Source: Microbacterium galbinum (GTDB lineage Bacteria > Actinomycetota > Actinomycetes > Actinomycetales > Microbacteriaceae). From it: 64,000 nucleotides of DNA. Position 1 is the stretch's first letter; each line of letters starts with the position of its first letter. Below are positions 16,789-26,518 of the stretch, one piece after another. Below the pieces are notes generated by a model. It had not been told where the DNA came from, made no database searches, and saw nothing but the letters and a program-made list of their open reading frames with translations. Where the stretch lies: contig NZ_JAHWXM010000001.1 in NCBI RefSeq assembly GCF_023091225.1, forward strand, positions 868,001 to 932,000. The letters are read 5' to 3'. The position numbers were made by a program, and so were the translations under genes.

Positions 16789-18273
16789 TCACTTCTGCAG
16801 CCACCGCAGCGGGATGTCGATGACCACGGACGTCCCCTCGCCCTCGCTGCCGCGCCACTCGATCGTGCCGCCGAGTTCGCCCTGGATGAGCGTGCGGATG
16901 ATCTGCGTGCCGAGGCCCTGACCGATCCGCCCCTCCGGCAGCCCGTGTCCGGTGTCGTGCACCGTGACCCGGAGGTTCTCCTCGGTGCGTGCCGCGTCGA
17001 TCGTGACGAGGCCTTCCTGGCCCGCGAGCCCGTGCTCGACGGCGTTGGTGACGACCTCGGTCAGCGCCAGTGCTAGCGGGGTCGCGTACTCGCTCGGCAG
17101 CACGCCGAACCGACCGGTCGACTGCGTCTGCGCCCGTGTGTTCGGAGCGGAGGCGACCTCGGCGACCAGCTTGAGGACGCGATGGAAGACCTCGTCGAAA
17201 TCGACCTTCTGGGTCAGTCCCTGGGCGAGCGTGTCATGGACGACCGCGATCGCGTCGACGCGTCGCATCGCCTGGGTGAGCGCGTCCCTGGCCTCGTCGG
17301 AGTGCGTCCTGCGCGCCTGGATGCGCAGCAGGGAGGCCACCGTCTGCAGGTTGTTCTTGACGCGGTGATGGATCTCGCGGATCGTCGCGTCCTTGGTGAT
17401 GAGTTCCTGCTCCTGATGACGCAGTTCCGAGACGTCGCGGCAGAGCAGGATCGCGCCGATCCGCGTGCCGTGATCCTTCAACGGAATCGCTCGGAGGGAG
17501 ACCGTCACCCCACGCGCCTCGATGTCGGTGCGCCATGGCGCCCGTCCGGTCACGACGACGGGGAGCGACTCGTCGACCTGCCGGGAGGGCGGGACGAGAC
17601 GTGTGGTCACCTCGGCGAGGGACTCGCCCTCGAGCTCGTCGTCGAATCCCATGCGGTTGAACGCGGACAAGGCGTTCGGGCTCGCGAACGTGGTGATGCC
17701 GTCGACGTCGATGCGGATCAGACCGTCCGAGGCACGGGGAGCGCCGCGGCGCGGCGAGGTCGGAGCCGCGAGATCCGGGAAGCTGCCGTCGGCGATCATC
17801 CGGAACAGATCGTTGGCGCAGTCGTCGAACGTGATCTGCTGACGGGAGGGCGTGCGCGCCTCACCGAGGTTCGTGTGCCGGGTGACGACACCGATGACGG
17901 ACGGTGGCACGTCGCCCGAGCGCCGCGCGTTCACGATCGGCACGGCGCGCACCCGCGTGGGCGTCTCCTCGAACCAATCCGGTGAGGACGAGTCCACGAT
18001 CTCCGCGGTGTCGAACGCCCCCTGCACCTGGGTACGCCACTGCGGACGCACGCGCTCCCCGACGATGTCCCGATAGAAGAGAGTCGCCGCGCCGCTCGGG
18101 CGGGCATGGGCCACCGCGATGAAGGAGCCGTCGTCGGTCTGCACCCAGACGACGATGTCGGCCGATGAGAGATCGGCGAGCAGCTGACCGTCCCCGGCCA
18201 GGCGATGCAGCCACTCGACATCGCCGTCGTTCAGACGGCCCTGGGCATGGGCGAGATCAGTGAGGGTCGACAC
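16789..18273 (-). CDS. pdtaS: Sensor histidine kinase PdtaS (HisKA_2 type)
   Basis: 494 residues, GTG start. The soluble kinase partners an ANTAR RNA-binding response regulator (PdtaR), which is not in this window. The N-terminal H_kinase_N/GAF-like domain is at 1-150 and a PAS domain at about 185-290 (GLIRIDVDGITTFASPNALSAF). The HisKA_2 dimerisation helix has the phospho-acceptor block REIHHRVKNNLQTVASLL (near residue 302), and the HATPase_c domain has TEVVTNAVEHGL, DTGHGLPEG and GLGTQIIRTLI. No membrane segment is present, so the kinase is cytosolic. TAGGCT lies 6 bases before the GTG. It is convergent with whiB1 as in mycobacteria. Confidence 0.92.
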   Translation of the reverse strand: MSTLTDLAHAQGRLNDGDVEWLHRLAGDGQLLADLSSADIVVWVQTDDGSFIAVAHARPSGAATLFYRDIVGERVRPQWRTQVQGAFDTAEIVDSSSPDWFEETPTRVRAVPIVNARRSGDVPPSVIGVVTRHTNLGEARTPSRQQITFDDCANDLFRMIADGSFPDLAAPTSPRRGAPRASDGLIRIDVDGITTFASPNALSAFNRMGFDDELEGESLAEVTTRLVPPSRQVDESLPVVVTGRAPWRTDIEARGVTVSLRAIPLKDHGTRIGAILLCRDVSELRHQEQELITKDATIREIHHRVKNNLQTVASLLRIQARRTHSDEARDALTQAMRRVDAIAVVHDTLAQGLTQKVDFDEVFHRVLKLVAEVASAPNTRAQTQSTGRFGVLPSEYATPLALALTEVVTNAVEHGLAGQEGLVTIDAARTEENLRVTVHDTGHGLPEGRIGQGLGTQIIRTLIQGELGGTIEWRGSEGEGTSVVIDIPLRWLQK

Positions 18274-18279
18274 CCCACC

Positions 18280-18285
18280 AGCCTA
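18280..18285 (-). promoter_or_regulatory. -10 element of pdtaS (leaderless)
   Basis: TAGGCT on the minus strand, then GGTGGG and the GTG. It sits in the 24-base gap after the Rv3235-like gene, so pdtaS need not depend on readthrough. Confidence 0.55.
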
Positions 18286-18297
18286 CGGTCCTTCGCT

Positions 18298-18690
18298 CTA
18301 GAGGATCGCCAGCGACGTCGCGCGCCAGCGCCGATCCAGCCCCTCCAGGCGCACGGCGACGGCGCGCGTGCGTCCGGGCCCTGCCACGATGACGACCGCT
18401 TCGATCACGCTGTCGACGGGAGCGGAGATGCGCAGGGAACGGATCTCGAAGCTGGGGCGGGCCGGCACCACTCCCCGTGCGCTGCGCGCCCGTGCCGAGA
18501 GGTTCGATCGCGTGACCAGGCTGCGGTAGGCGTCTTCACTGAACCATCGAGCGAGCTGATCGACCTCCCGCACACCGGCGAGCACCTCGAGCACACCCTG
18601 GGTGAGGCTGCGCAGCAGCGGGGCCGGATCGGGCAGCTCGACGGTCGGGGTCGGCTGCCGCGCGAAGTACTCATGAAGCGTCATCGTCAC
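18298..18690 (-). CDS. Rv3235-family protein of unknown function
   Basis: 130 residues beginning MTMTLHEYFA (two ATGs two codons apart). A short N-terminal segment is followed by an alpha/beta domain with LTQGVLEVLAGVREVDQLARWFSEDAYRSL and a C-terminal strand-rich half ending RRWRATSLAIL. It resembles the actinobacterial Rv3235/DUF6459 family, whose function is unknown. The family usually lies near secA, which fits the gene order here. It is upstream of pdtaS on the same strand. No catalytic motif is visible. Confidence 0.75.
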   Translation of the reverse strand: MTMTLHEYFARQPTPTVELPDPAPLLRSLTQGVLEVLAGVREVDQLARWFSEDAYRSLVTRSNLSARARSARGVVPARPSFEIRSLRISAPVDSVIEAVVIVAGPGRTRAVAVRLEGLDRRWRATSLAIL

Positions 18691-18795
18691 ACTCTCAGTC
18701 GGGGAACGCGAGCCAGTAGAGCACGCGGAAGCCCGCGCGCAGGGCCCTTCGACAGAGGTATGTGGATAACTCGTATGTCGCCCTTCGCCCTCCCC

Positions 18796-18801
18796 TACGC
18801 T
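18796..18801 (+). promoter_or_regulatory. -10 element of the 18809 gene (leaderless)
   Basis: TACGCT, 7 bases, then the ATG at 18809. No SD is present. Confidence 0.45.
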
Positions 18802-18808
18802 CGATCCG

Positions 18809-19420
18809 ATGAACTGGGACAGGCTGTTTGAGGACCTCGAGGGTCAGCTCGCGTCGGAGTGGGAGGCGGAGCGCGTCGCTCTCGATGCGGAGTCGGAGCG
18901 TGTGCGCATCTCACAGCTCGCGCTGCGAACGCGCCTGCGTGCGATGAGCGCACGGCGTGCGTCGATCGTGATCGAGCTCGCGAACGGGCGACGGATGCCG
19001 GTGATCCTGCGCACCGTGGGCGCCGACTGGCTCGCGGCCGAGATCTCCACCGCGCTCGGTGCTCTCGCCTCCCGGTCGATGCTCGTCGTCCCCCTGCGCG
19101 CGATCCAGAGCCTCGGCAGCGATCACGGAATGCTGTTGAGCAGTCTCGAGGAGGACACCGATCCCCCCAGCATCCTGCGCGAGAGGATGACCCTCGGGTT
19201 CGTGCTCCGCGACCTGGCGCGCCGACGCGTCGCGCTCCACCTCAGCACCACGAGGGGCGACGACGTGCACGGGACCATCGATCGTGCGGGCGCCGATCAC
19301 CTCGATCTCGCTGTGCACGATGCGGGCACCGCGAGACTGGCGAGTGCGGTGCAGAGCTTCCGGATCGTGCCCTTCGAGGCCCTGGTCGCCATCCGGCTCG
19401 CCGGCGATCAGCGTCTGTGA
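18809..19420 (+). CDS. Conserved actinobacterial protein of unknown function
   Basis: 203 residues, not recognised as a named family. The N-terminal 45 residues are a charged amphipathic helix rich in Glu/Arg (WEAERVALDAESERVRISQL), likely coiled coil. The remainder alternates strands and short helices (ASIVIELANGRRMPVILRTVGADWLAAEI; RVALHLSTTRGDDVHGTIDRAGADHLDLAV) in a way reminiscent of small beta-barrel repeats. No signal peptide or membrane segment was seen. Its 3' end overlaps the convergent HTH gene by 13 bases. It follows a leaderless promoter. The gene is real by codon bias, but its function is open. Confidence 0.7.
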   Translation: MNWDRLFEDLEGQLASEWEAERVALDAESERVRISQLALRTRLRAMSARRASIVIELANGRRMPVILRTVGADWLAAEISTALGALASRSMLVVPLRAIQSLGSDHGMLLSSLEEDTDPPSILRERMTLGFVLRDLARRRVALHLSTTRGDDVHGTIDRAGADHLDLAVHDAGTARLASAVQSFRIVPFEALVAIRLAGDQRL

Positions 19421-19686
19421 GCGGTGGAGGCTCCCCAGATCTCGGGGAAGCTCGCCTCCTGTGACTGACGCCAGAGCGCCATCCGACGGGAATCCTCCGA
19501 CTGCGCGGCCAGATACCCCTCGATACTCGATTCCTCGATGCGCCATCGTGCGGGGACACCGAGCTGAGCGCCACGCAGACGCCCGGCCAGGACGAGCTCG
19601 ATCACCTCGTCGACCTCGACGCTCAACAACTCCGCCACCTGCGCGGGGGCGAGGTAGCGCGGAGCGACGCGAGACGGATCGGGCAT
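19408..19686 (-). CDS. Excisionase/BldC-type helix-turn-helix protein
   Basis: 92 residues from the ATG at 19686; upstream in-frame sequence is unlike protein. The MerR-like HTH_17 motif occupies about residues 11-55 (YLAPAQVAELLSV, the turn, then VIELVLAGRLRGAQLG, ARWRIEESSIEGYL). The tail is polar. Such small proteins act as DNA-binding developmental or accessory regulators in Actinobacteria; the target is unknown. Weak -10 CAGAAT lies 6 bases before the ATG. Adjacent to the SAF/CpaE-like pair, it could regulate them, but this is only positional inference. Confidence 0.8.
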   Translation of the reverse strand: MPDPSRVAPRYLAPAQVAELLSVEVDEVIELVLAGRLRGAQLGVPARWRIEESSIEGYLAAQSEDSRRMALWRQSQEASFPEIWGASTAHRR

Positions 19687-19786
19687 GCACCCATTCTGCC
19701 CCGCACGGCATCCGCACCGCGTCCGGGCGTCGCCGTTGTGGATAACTCTCGGACCGTTTCGCGGATATCTGTGAGCATGGGTCGCC

Positions 19787-20407
19787 ATGAGCACTTTCTC
19801 TCGGCCGCGTCGCGCCTTCTGGGGCGACCTCCGCTTCCTCATCGGCATCGCCCTCGTCGGGGTCTCCATCACCGGGGTCTGGCTGATCATGTCCTCCGCG
19901 GACTCCGCGACGCCGATCCTGCAGGCCGACCGCACGATCATCCAGGGCGAGGCGATCACCGCCGCGGACTTCCGCGTCGTCGACGTCTCCCTGGGAGCGC
20001 TGACCGACGACTACCTGCAGCCCCAGGATCTCGAATCCGGCCAGGTCGCCGCTCGGACCATCGCGGAGGGCGAGCTCGTCCCGCACACGGCATCCGGGAA
20101 GGCTGACGACAGTCGGAGCACGACGCTCGTGATCGAGAGCAGCATCAGCATCCCCGAGGGCGTCGACGCAGGCACGGTCGTCGAGCTCTGGCAAGCGCCG
20201 CTGCTCGAGGACGGCCGCACGTACGACGCGCCGCGCATCCTCGTCGCCGATGCGATCGTGGCGGAGGTGCTCGATTCCGAGGGGATGCTCTCCGCTTCGC
20301 GCAGCGCCGTCGAGATCGTGGTCGACCGCGCCGCTGTCGCCGACGTGCTCGCAGCGATCTCGGGCGGCGCAGCCCTCTCGGTCGTGCCGGTCGGTGCGGG
20401 GTCATGA
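19787..20407 (+). CDS. SAF-domain membrane-anchored protein (CpaB/RcpC-like)
   Basis: 206 residues. One N-terminal membrane segment (FLIGIALVGVSITGVWLIMS, residues 16-35) is followed by a SAF domain with RTIIQGEAITAADFRVVDVSL and AARTIAEGELV. A second beta-rich half (VEIVVDRAAVADVLAAISGGAALSVVPVG) has the RcpC/CpaB look. In tad pili CpaB stabilises the secretin; here no secretin, TadA ATPase or pilin gene is nearby. The stop overlaps the ATG of the CpaE-like gene (ATGA), so the two act together. A second ATG at 19777 is out of frame. Confidence 0.78.
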   Translation: MSTFSRPRRAFWGDLRFLIGIALVGVSITGVWLIMSSADSATPILQADRTIIQGEAITAADFRVVDVSLGALTDDYLQPQDLESGQVAARTIAEGELVPHTASGKADDSRSTTLVIESSISIPEGVDAGTVVELWQAPLLEDGRTYDAPRILVADAIVAEVLDSEGMLSASRSAVEIVVDRAAVADVLAAISGGAALSVVPVGAGS

Positions 20408-21648
20408 TGGGATTGATCCTCGCCGTCGAGGAGCCGCGCGCGAGCGCTCTCGCCCGCGAGCTCGAACTCGAGGGCGAGCACATCATCGCGATCGTCTCGG
20501 CGACCTCGGCGACGACGCTCCTCTCCGGCGCCCAGGCGCTCGTGATGCCCGCGAGCCGAGAAACCCTCACGCCCGAGCTGGTGTCGGCCTGCGACCGGGC
20601 GGGCGTACGGATCCTCGCCCTGGGCGTTGCGGAGAGTCGCCTGCTCCAGAAGTTCGGCATCGGGCCCGGGTTGCCCGTCGATGCCACCGGCTGGCAGATC
20701 TCACGCGCGCTCCGGACACCCGCAACGATCCAGGACCGCGCGCGCGGCGACCTCCCGCATCGTCTGATCGCCGTGTGGGGGCCGCACGGCTCCCCCGGAC
20801 GCTCGACCGTTGCGATGCTGCTGGCCGTCGAACTCGCGCGTCTCGGTCGACGCACCGCCCTCGTCGACGCCGACACCGTCGCGCCCTCCCTCGCGCTGCT
20901 CCTGGGTCTCGGCGATGACGCTCCCGGGATCGCCGCCGCCTGCCGCCGTGCCGAGCTCGGCGGGCTCGACAGCGCGGAACTCACCCGCCTCGCCACCGTG
21001 GTGCCGACGAGCGCCGGAGACCTCGATGTGCTCCCCGGCATCAATCGCCCCAGCCGATGGCCGGAACTCTCGGCCTCCCGCCTCACCCGTGCCCTGCAGA
21101 CCTGCCGGGAATGGACCGAGGAGACCGTCATCGATGTGGCGGGTTCGTTCGATGCGGACGAAGAAGCCACGTACGACGTTCTCGGCCCCCGCCGGCACGC
21201 CGCGACGACGGCCGCCCTGAACGAGGCGGATGCGATCATCGCCGTCGCGTCGGCGGACCCCCTCGGCGTCAGCCGATTCCTCCGCGACTACGCCGAGCTG
21301 CGCAACCTGACGACGCCGACGCCGGTCACCGTCGTCGTCAATCAGGTTCGCCCGGGGCCCCTGGGCCTGGATGCCCGCGGGCAGATCCGGAACACGCTCG
21401 ATCGGTTCGCCGGCATCACCGATCCGCTGTTCCTTCCGCACGACCAGCGCGCTGCGGACGCCGCTCTCCTGCACGCCCGACCGATGTCGGATCTGACCCC
21501 GCGATCAGCACTCGTCGCCGGCGCGCGGCGCCTGGCGGCCGTGCTGGCCCCGGGCGCCGCGCCGACGATTAGTTCTGCCGATAGCTCGCGAGGAAGTTCC
21601 CGAGCCGCTCGACTGCTTCGCTCAGCACGCGCGGCTCGGGGAGCGTGA
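20404..21648 (+). CDS. CpaE/TadZ-like MinD-superfamily ATPase with non-canonical P-loop
   Basis: 414 residues. An N-terminal receiver-like domain (about 1-110) precedes a MinD/ParA fold. The P-loop reads WGPHGSPGRSTVAMLL near residues 123-138, with Arg where the invariant Lys of Walker A is expected. The same substitution is recalled in related actinobacterial proteins, so it may be a family trait. TALVDADTVAPSLALLLGL and ETVIDVAGSF are the other nucleotide motifs. CpaE/TadZ place tad pilus machinery at the pole, but no other tad gene is visible. The last 80 bases overlap the convergent aminotransferase gene. The start could also be the ATG at 20407. Confidence 0.75.
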   Translation: MMGLILAVEEPRASALARELELEGEHIIAIVSATSATTLLSGAQALVMPASRETLTPELVSACDRAGVRILALGVAESRLLQKFGIGPGLPVDATGWQISRALRTPATIQDRARGDLPHRLIAVWGPHGSPGRSTVAMLLAVELARLGRRTALVDADTVAPSLALLLGLGDDAPGIAAACRRAELGGLDSAELTRLATVVPTSAGDLDVLPGINRPSRWPELSASRLTRALQTCREWTEETVIDVAGSFDADEEATYDVLGPRRHAATTAALNEADAIIAVASADPLGVSRFLRDYAELRNLTTPTPVTVVVNQVRPGPLGLDARGQIRNTLDRFAGITDPLFLPHDQRAADAALLHARPMSDLTPRSALVAGARRLAAVLAPGAAPTISSADSSRGSSRAARLLRSARAARGA

Positions 21649-22798
21649 CGATGCGGAGGTGATCGGGAGTCGGCCAGTTGAACCCGGTGCCCTGCACGAG
21701 GAGGATCTGCTCGGAGACCAGCAGGTCGTACACCAGTCGCGCGTCGTCACGGATCTCGTGCACGTTCGGATCGAGTCGCGGGAACGCGTAGAGCGCACCC
21801 TCGGGCTTGACGCACGATACGCCGGGGATCGACTCGAGACCCTGCCAGGCCACATCGCGCTGCTCGTGCAGCCGCCCGCTCGGCGCGATCAGCGCGTCGA
21901 TGGACTGCACTCCCGCCAACGCCGCCTGCACCGCATGCTGCGAGGGCACATTCGGGCACAGACGGGTGGAGGCGAGGAGGGTGATGCCCTCGAGGAAGCC
22001 CTTCGCGTGCTGCTGCGGCCCGGTGATGACGAGCCAACCCGAGCGATACCCGGCCACACGGTAGGTCTTGGACAGACCGTTGAAGGTCAGGCAGAGCAGG
22101 TCGGGCGCAAGCGTCGCGGTCGGGATGTGCACCGCGCCGTCGAAAAGGATGCGGTCGTAGATCTCGTCCGAGAGCAGCAGCAGCTGGTTCTCCCGCGCGA
22201 TCTGCACGAGCCCCTCGAGGACCTCGCGGGAGTAGACGACACCCGTGGGGTTGTTCGGGTTGATGATCACGAGCGCCTTGGTGCGCGGCGTGATCTTCGA
22301 GCGGATGTCCTCGAGGTCCGGCTGCCAGCCGTTGTCCTCGTCGCAGAGGTAGTGGGTCGGCGTCCCTCCGGCCAGGCTCGTCATCGCGGTCCAGAGCGGA
22401 TAGTCCGGCGCCGGGATCAGCACCTCATCGCCCTCGTCGAGAAGCGCCTGCATGGTCATCGTGATGAGCTCGGAGACGCCGTTCCCGAGGAAGACGTCCT
22501 CCGGACCGAAGCGCGGAAAGTCCTCGATCTCCTCGTAGCGGCTGACGACCGCGCGGCGTGCCGAGACGATGCCCTTGCTGTCGCTGTACCCGTGTGCGGT
22601 CGGCAGTGCGGCGAGCATGTCCTGGACGATCTGCTGCGGCGCATCGAAGCCGAAGATCGCAGGATTTCCGGTGTTCAGCTTGAGGATCTTGTGACCCTCT
22701 GCTTCCAATCGCGCCGCCTCGACGAGGGCGTTTCCGCGAATCTCGTACAGGACGTTCTTGAGCTTCGACGACTGGTCGAAGTGGCGCGTTGGTGTCAT
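21569..22798 (-). CDS. PLP-dependent aminotransferase, AlaA/AspC (class I) type
   Basis: 409 residues. Fold-type I aminotransferase, probably alanine- or aspartate-type with glutamate/2-oxoglutarate. Evidence includes KLNTGNPAIFGFDAP, HGYSDSKGIVSARRAV, PDYPLWTAM, IINPNNPTGVVYS (cofactor Asn), LLLSDEIYDRILFD (cofactor Asp/Tyr), the PLP-lysine block FNGLSKTYRVAGYRSGW and the C-terminal Arg in DHLRIVTLPE, which binds the substrate carboxylate. The ATG is 6 bases after a TAGGCT box. The exact amino-acid pair cannot be assigned without assays. Confidence 0.9.
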   Translation of the reverse strand: MTPTRHFDQSSKLKNVLYEIRGNALVEAARLEAEGHKILKLNTGNPAIFGFDAPQQIVQDMLAALPTAHGYSDSKGIVSARRAVVSRYEEIEDFPRFGPEDVFLGNGVSELITMTMQALLDEGDEVLIPAPDYPLWTAMTSLAGGTPTHYLCDEDNGWQPDLEDIRSKITPRTKALVIINPNNPTGVVYSREVLEGLVQIARENQLLLLSDEIYDRILFDGAVHIPTATLAPDLLCLTFNGLSKTYRVAGYRSGWLVITGPQQHAKGFLEGITLLASTRLCPNVPSQHAVQAALAGVQSIDALIAPSGRLHEQRDVAWQGLESIPGVSCVKPEGALYAFPRLDPNVHEIRDDARLVYDLLVSEQILLVQGTGFNWPTPDHLRIVTLPEPRVLSEAVERLGNFLASYRQN

Positions 22799-22804
22799 CG
22801 CCCA

Positions 22805-22810
22805 AGCCTA
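22805..22810 (-). promoter_or_regulatory. -10 element of the aminotransferase gene (leaderless)
   Basis: TAGGCT on the minus strand, TGGGCG, then the ATG. No SD is present. Confidence 0.55.
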
Positions 22811-22820
22811 CAGGGACGAA

Positions 22821-22852
22821 AAGAGGGCCAATCCACATGGACTGGCCCTCTT
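22821..22852 (-). terminator. Terminator after secA
   Basis: AAGAGGGCCAATCCA (22821-22835) and TGGACTGGCCCTCTT (22838-22852) pair over 15 positions with one A-C mismatch. It lies immediately after the secA stop and just upstream of the aminotransferase promoter. Confidence 0.8.
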
Positions 22853-22865
22853 CTCCGGGTGAGAT

Positions 22866-25667
<2,802 letters not shown>

Positions 25668-25724
25668 GGATGTCATCTCCCTGTTGGTGGGTAAAGTGCC
25701 GGCGCACGACGGAGCGTGCCCCAG

Positions 25725-25815
25725 GCATATGTTGTCATGTTACCGGGCCGTGACCTCCACGTCGCCTGCATGGCCGCGCTCCCACGGTTTTCCAGGTATG
25801 CATATGCTGGGAAAA
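25725..25815 (+). promoter_or_regulatory. Repeats in the secA-padR divergent region, candidate PadR operator
   Basis: Two near-identical decamers, GCATATGTTG (25725-25734) and GCATATGCTG (25800-25809), lie in the same orientation. The second sits in an imperfect inverted repeat, TTTTCCAG (25788-25795) and CTGGGAAAA (25807-25815), overlapping a TATGCT -10-like hexamer (25803-25808). This fits autoregulation of padR and possibly control of secA. The binding protein is inferred from proximity only. Confidence 0.4.
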
Positions 25816-25832
25816 CACTTCAGGAGGTGACG

Positions 25833-26441
25833 ATGTCCGTTCGGCAGAGTCTGCTCGCGATCCTCGACCAGGGGCCGTGCTACGGCTACCAGCTGCGGCA
25901 CGAGTTCGATCGACGCACGGGGGCGCGCTGGCCGCTCAACGTCGGTCAGATCTACAACACGCTCGAACGGCTCGAGCGGGACGGGCTCGTCACGAGACTC
26001 GATGCGGATGCCCAGGGGCACATCTACTGGCAGATCACCGCCGACGGATCGGCCGAGGTCGCCCGATGGCTCTCCTCCCCCGTCGTCCGCACGACCGCCG
26101 TCCGCGACGAGGTCGCGATCAAGCTGGCCGTGGCGGCCACGCTGCCCGGCGTCGACGCGCGTGCGGCCATCCGGGCGCAGCGCGCCGAGACGCGGGGGCA
26201 CCTGGTCCGCCTGCGCGCGGAGGCGACGACCATCGGGGATGCGGACGACGCCGAGCAGCTCGCCCGTTCTCTCGTCACGGACTCCCTGATCTTCGCGGCG
26301 GAGGCGGAGGATCGCTGGCTCACCCATCTCGAGGAGCGGCTCGCGGCACACCCCCGGCACGCCCTCTCCCTCGGCCTCACGCAGGAGCGCCCCAAGCGCG
26401 GTCGCCCGTCGAAGAGCACCGGCGACGCGGTGCCGATCTGA
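25833..26441 (+). CDS. PadR-family transcriptional regulator
   Basis: 202 residues from the ATG with a strong AGGAGGTG SD 2-9 bases upstream; longer in-frame starts lack one. The winged-helix PadR domain is at 1-85 (SVRQSLLAILDQGPCYGYQLRHEF; NVGQIYNTLERLERDGLV; WQITADGSAEVARWL). A C-terminal dimerisation helix region of the Vir/PadR-like type follows (about 95-180), then a basic tail (ERPKRGRPSKST). PadR proteins sense phenolics or drugs and repress divergent or adjacent efflux genes. Here the neighbours are secA (divergent) and a coiled-coil protein (downstream, with its own promoter), so the target is unclear. Confidence 0.9.
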   Translation: MSVRQSLLAILDQGPCYGYQLRHEFDRRTGARWPLNVGQIYNTLERLERDGLVTRLDADAQGHIYWQITADGSAEVARWLSSPVVRTTAVRDEVAIKLAVAATLPGVDARAAIRAQRAETRGHLVRLRAEATTIGDADDAEQLARSLVTDSLIFAAEAEDRWLTHLEERLAAHPRHALSLGLTQERPKRGRPSKSTGDAVPI

Positions 26442-26470
26442 GGCATTGCCGCGAAACCCGCGTTCGCCTG

Positions 26471-26494
26471 GAGCGGATGCACAGGCATCCGCTC
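26471..26494 (+). terminator. Terminator after padR
   Basis: GAGCGGATGC (26471-26480), loop ACAG and GCATCCGCTC (26485-26494) form a perfect 10-bp stem between padR and the promoter of the next gene. Confidence 0.65.
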
Positions 26495-26506
26495 GTCCGT
26501 GGAAAG

Positions 26507-26512
26507 TAGGAT
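26507..26512 (+). promoter_or_regulatory. -10 element of the coiled-coil protein gene (leaderless)
   Basis: TAGGAT, then CGGGTC and the ATG at 26519. No SD is present. Confidence 0.55.
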
Positions 26513-26518
26513 CGGGTC

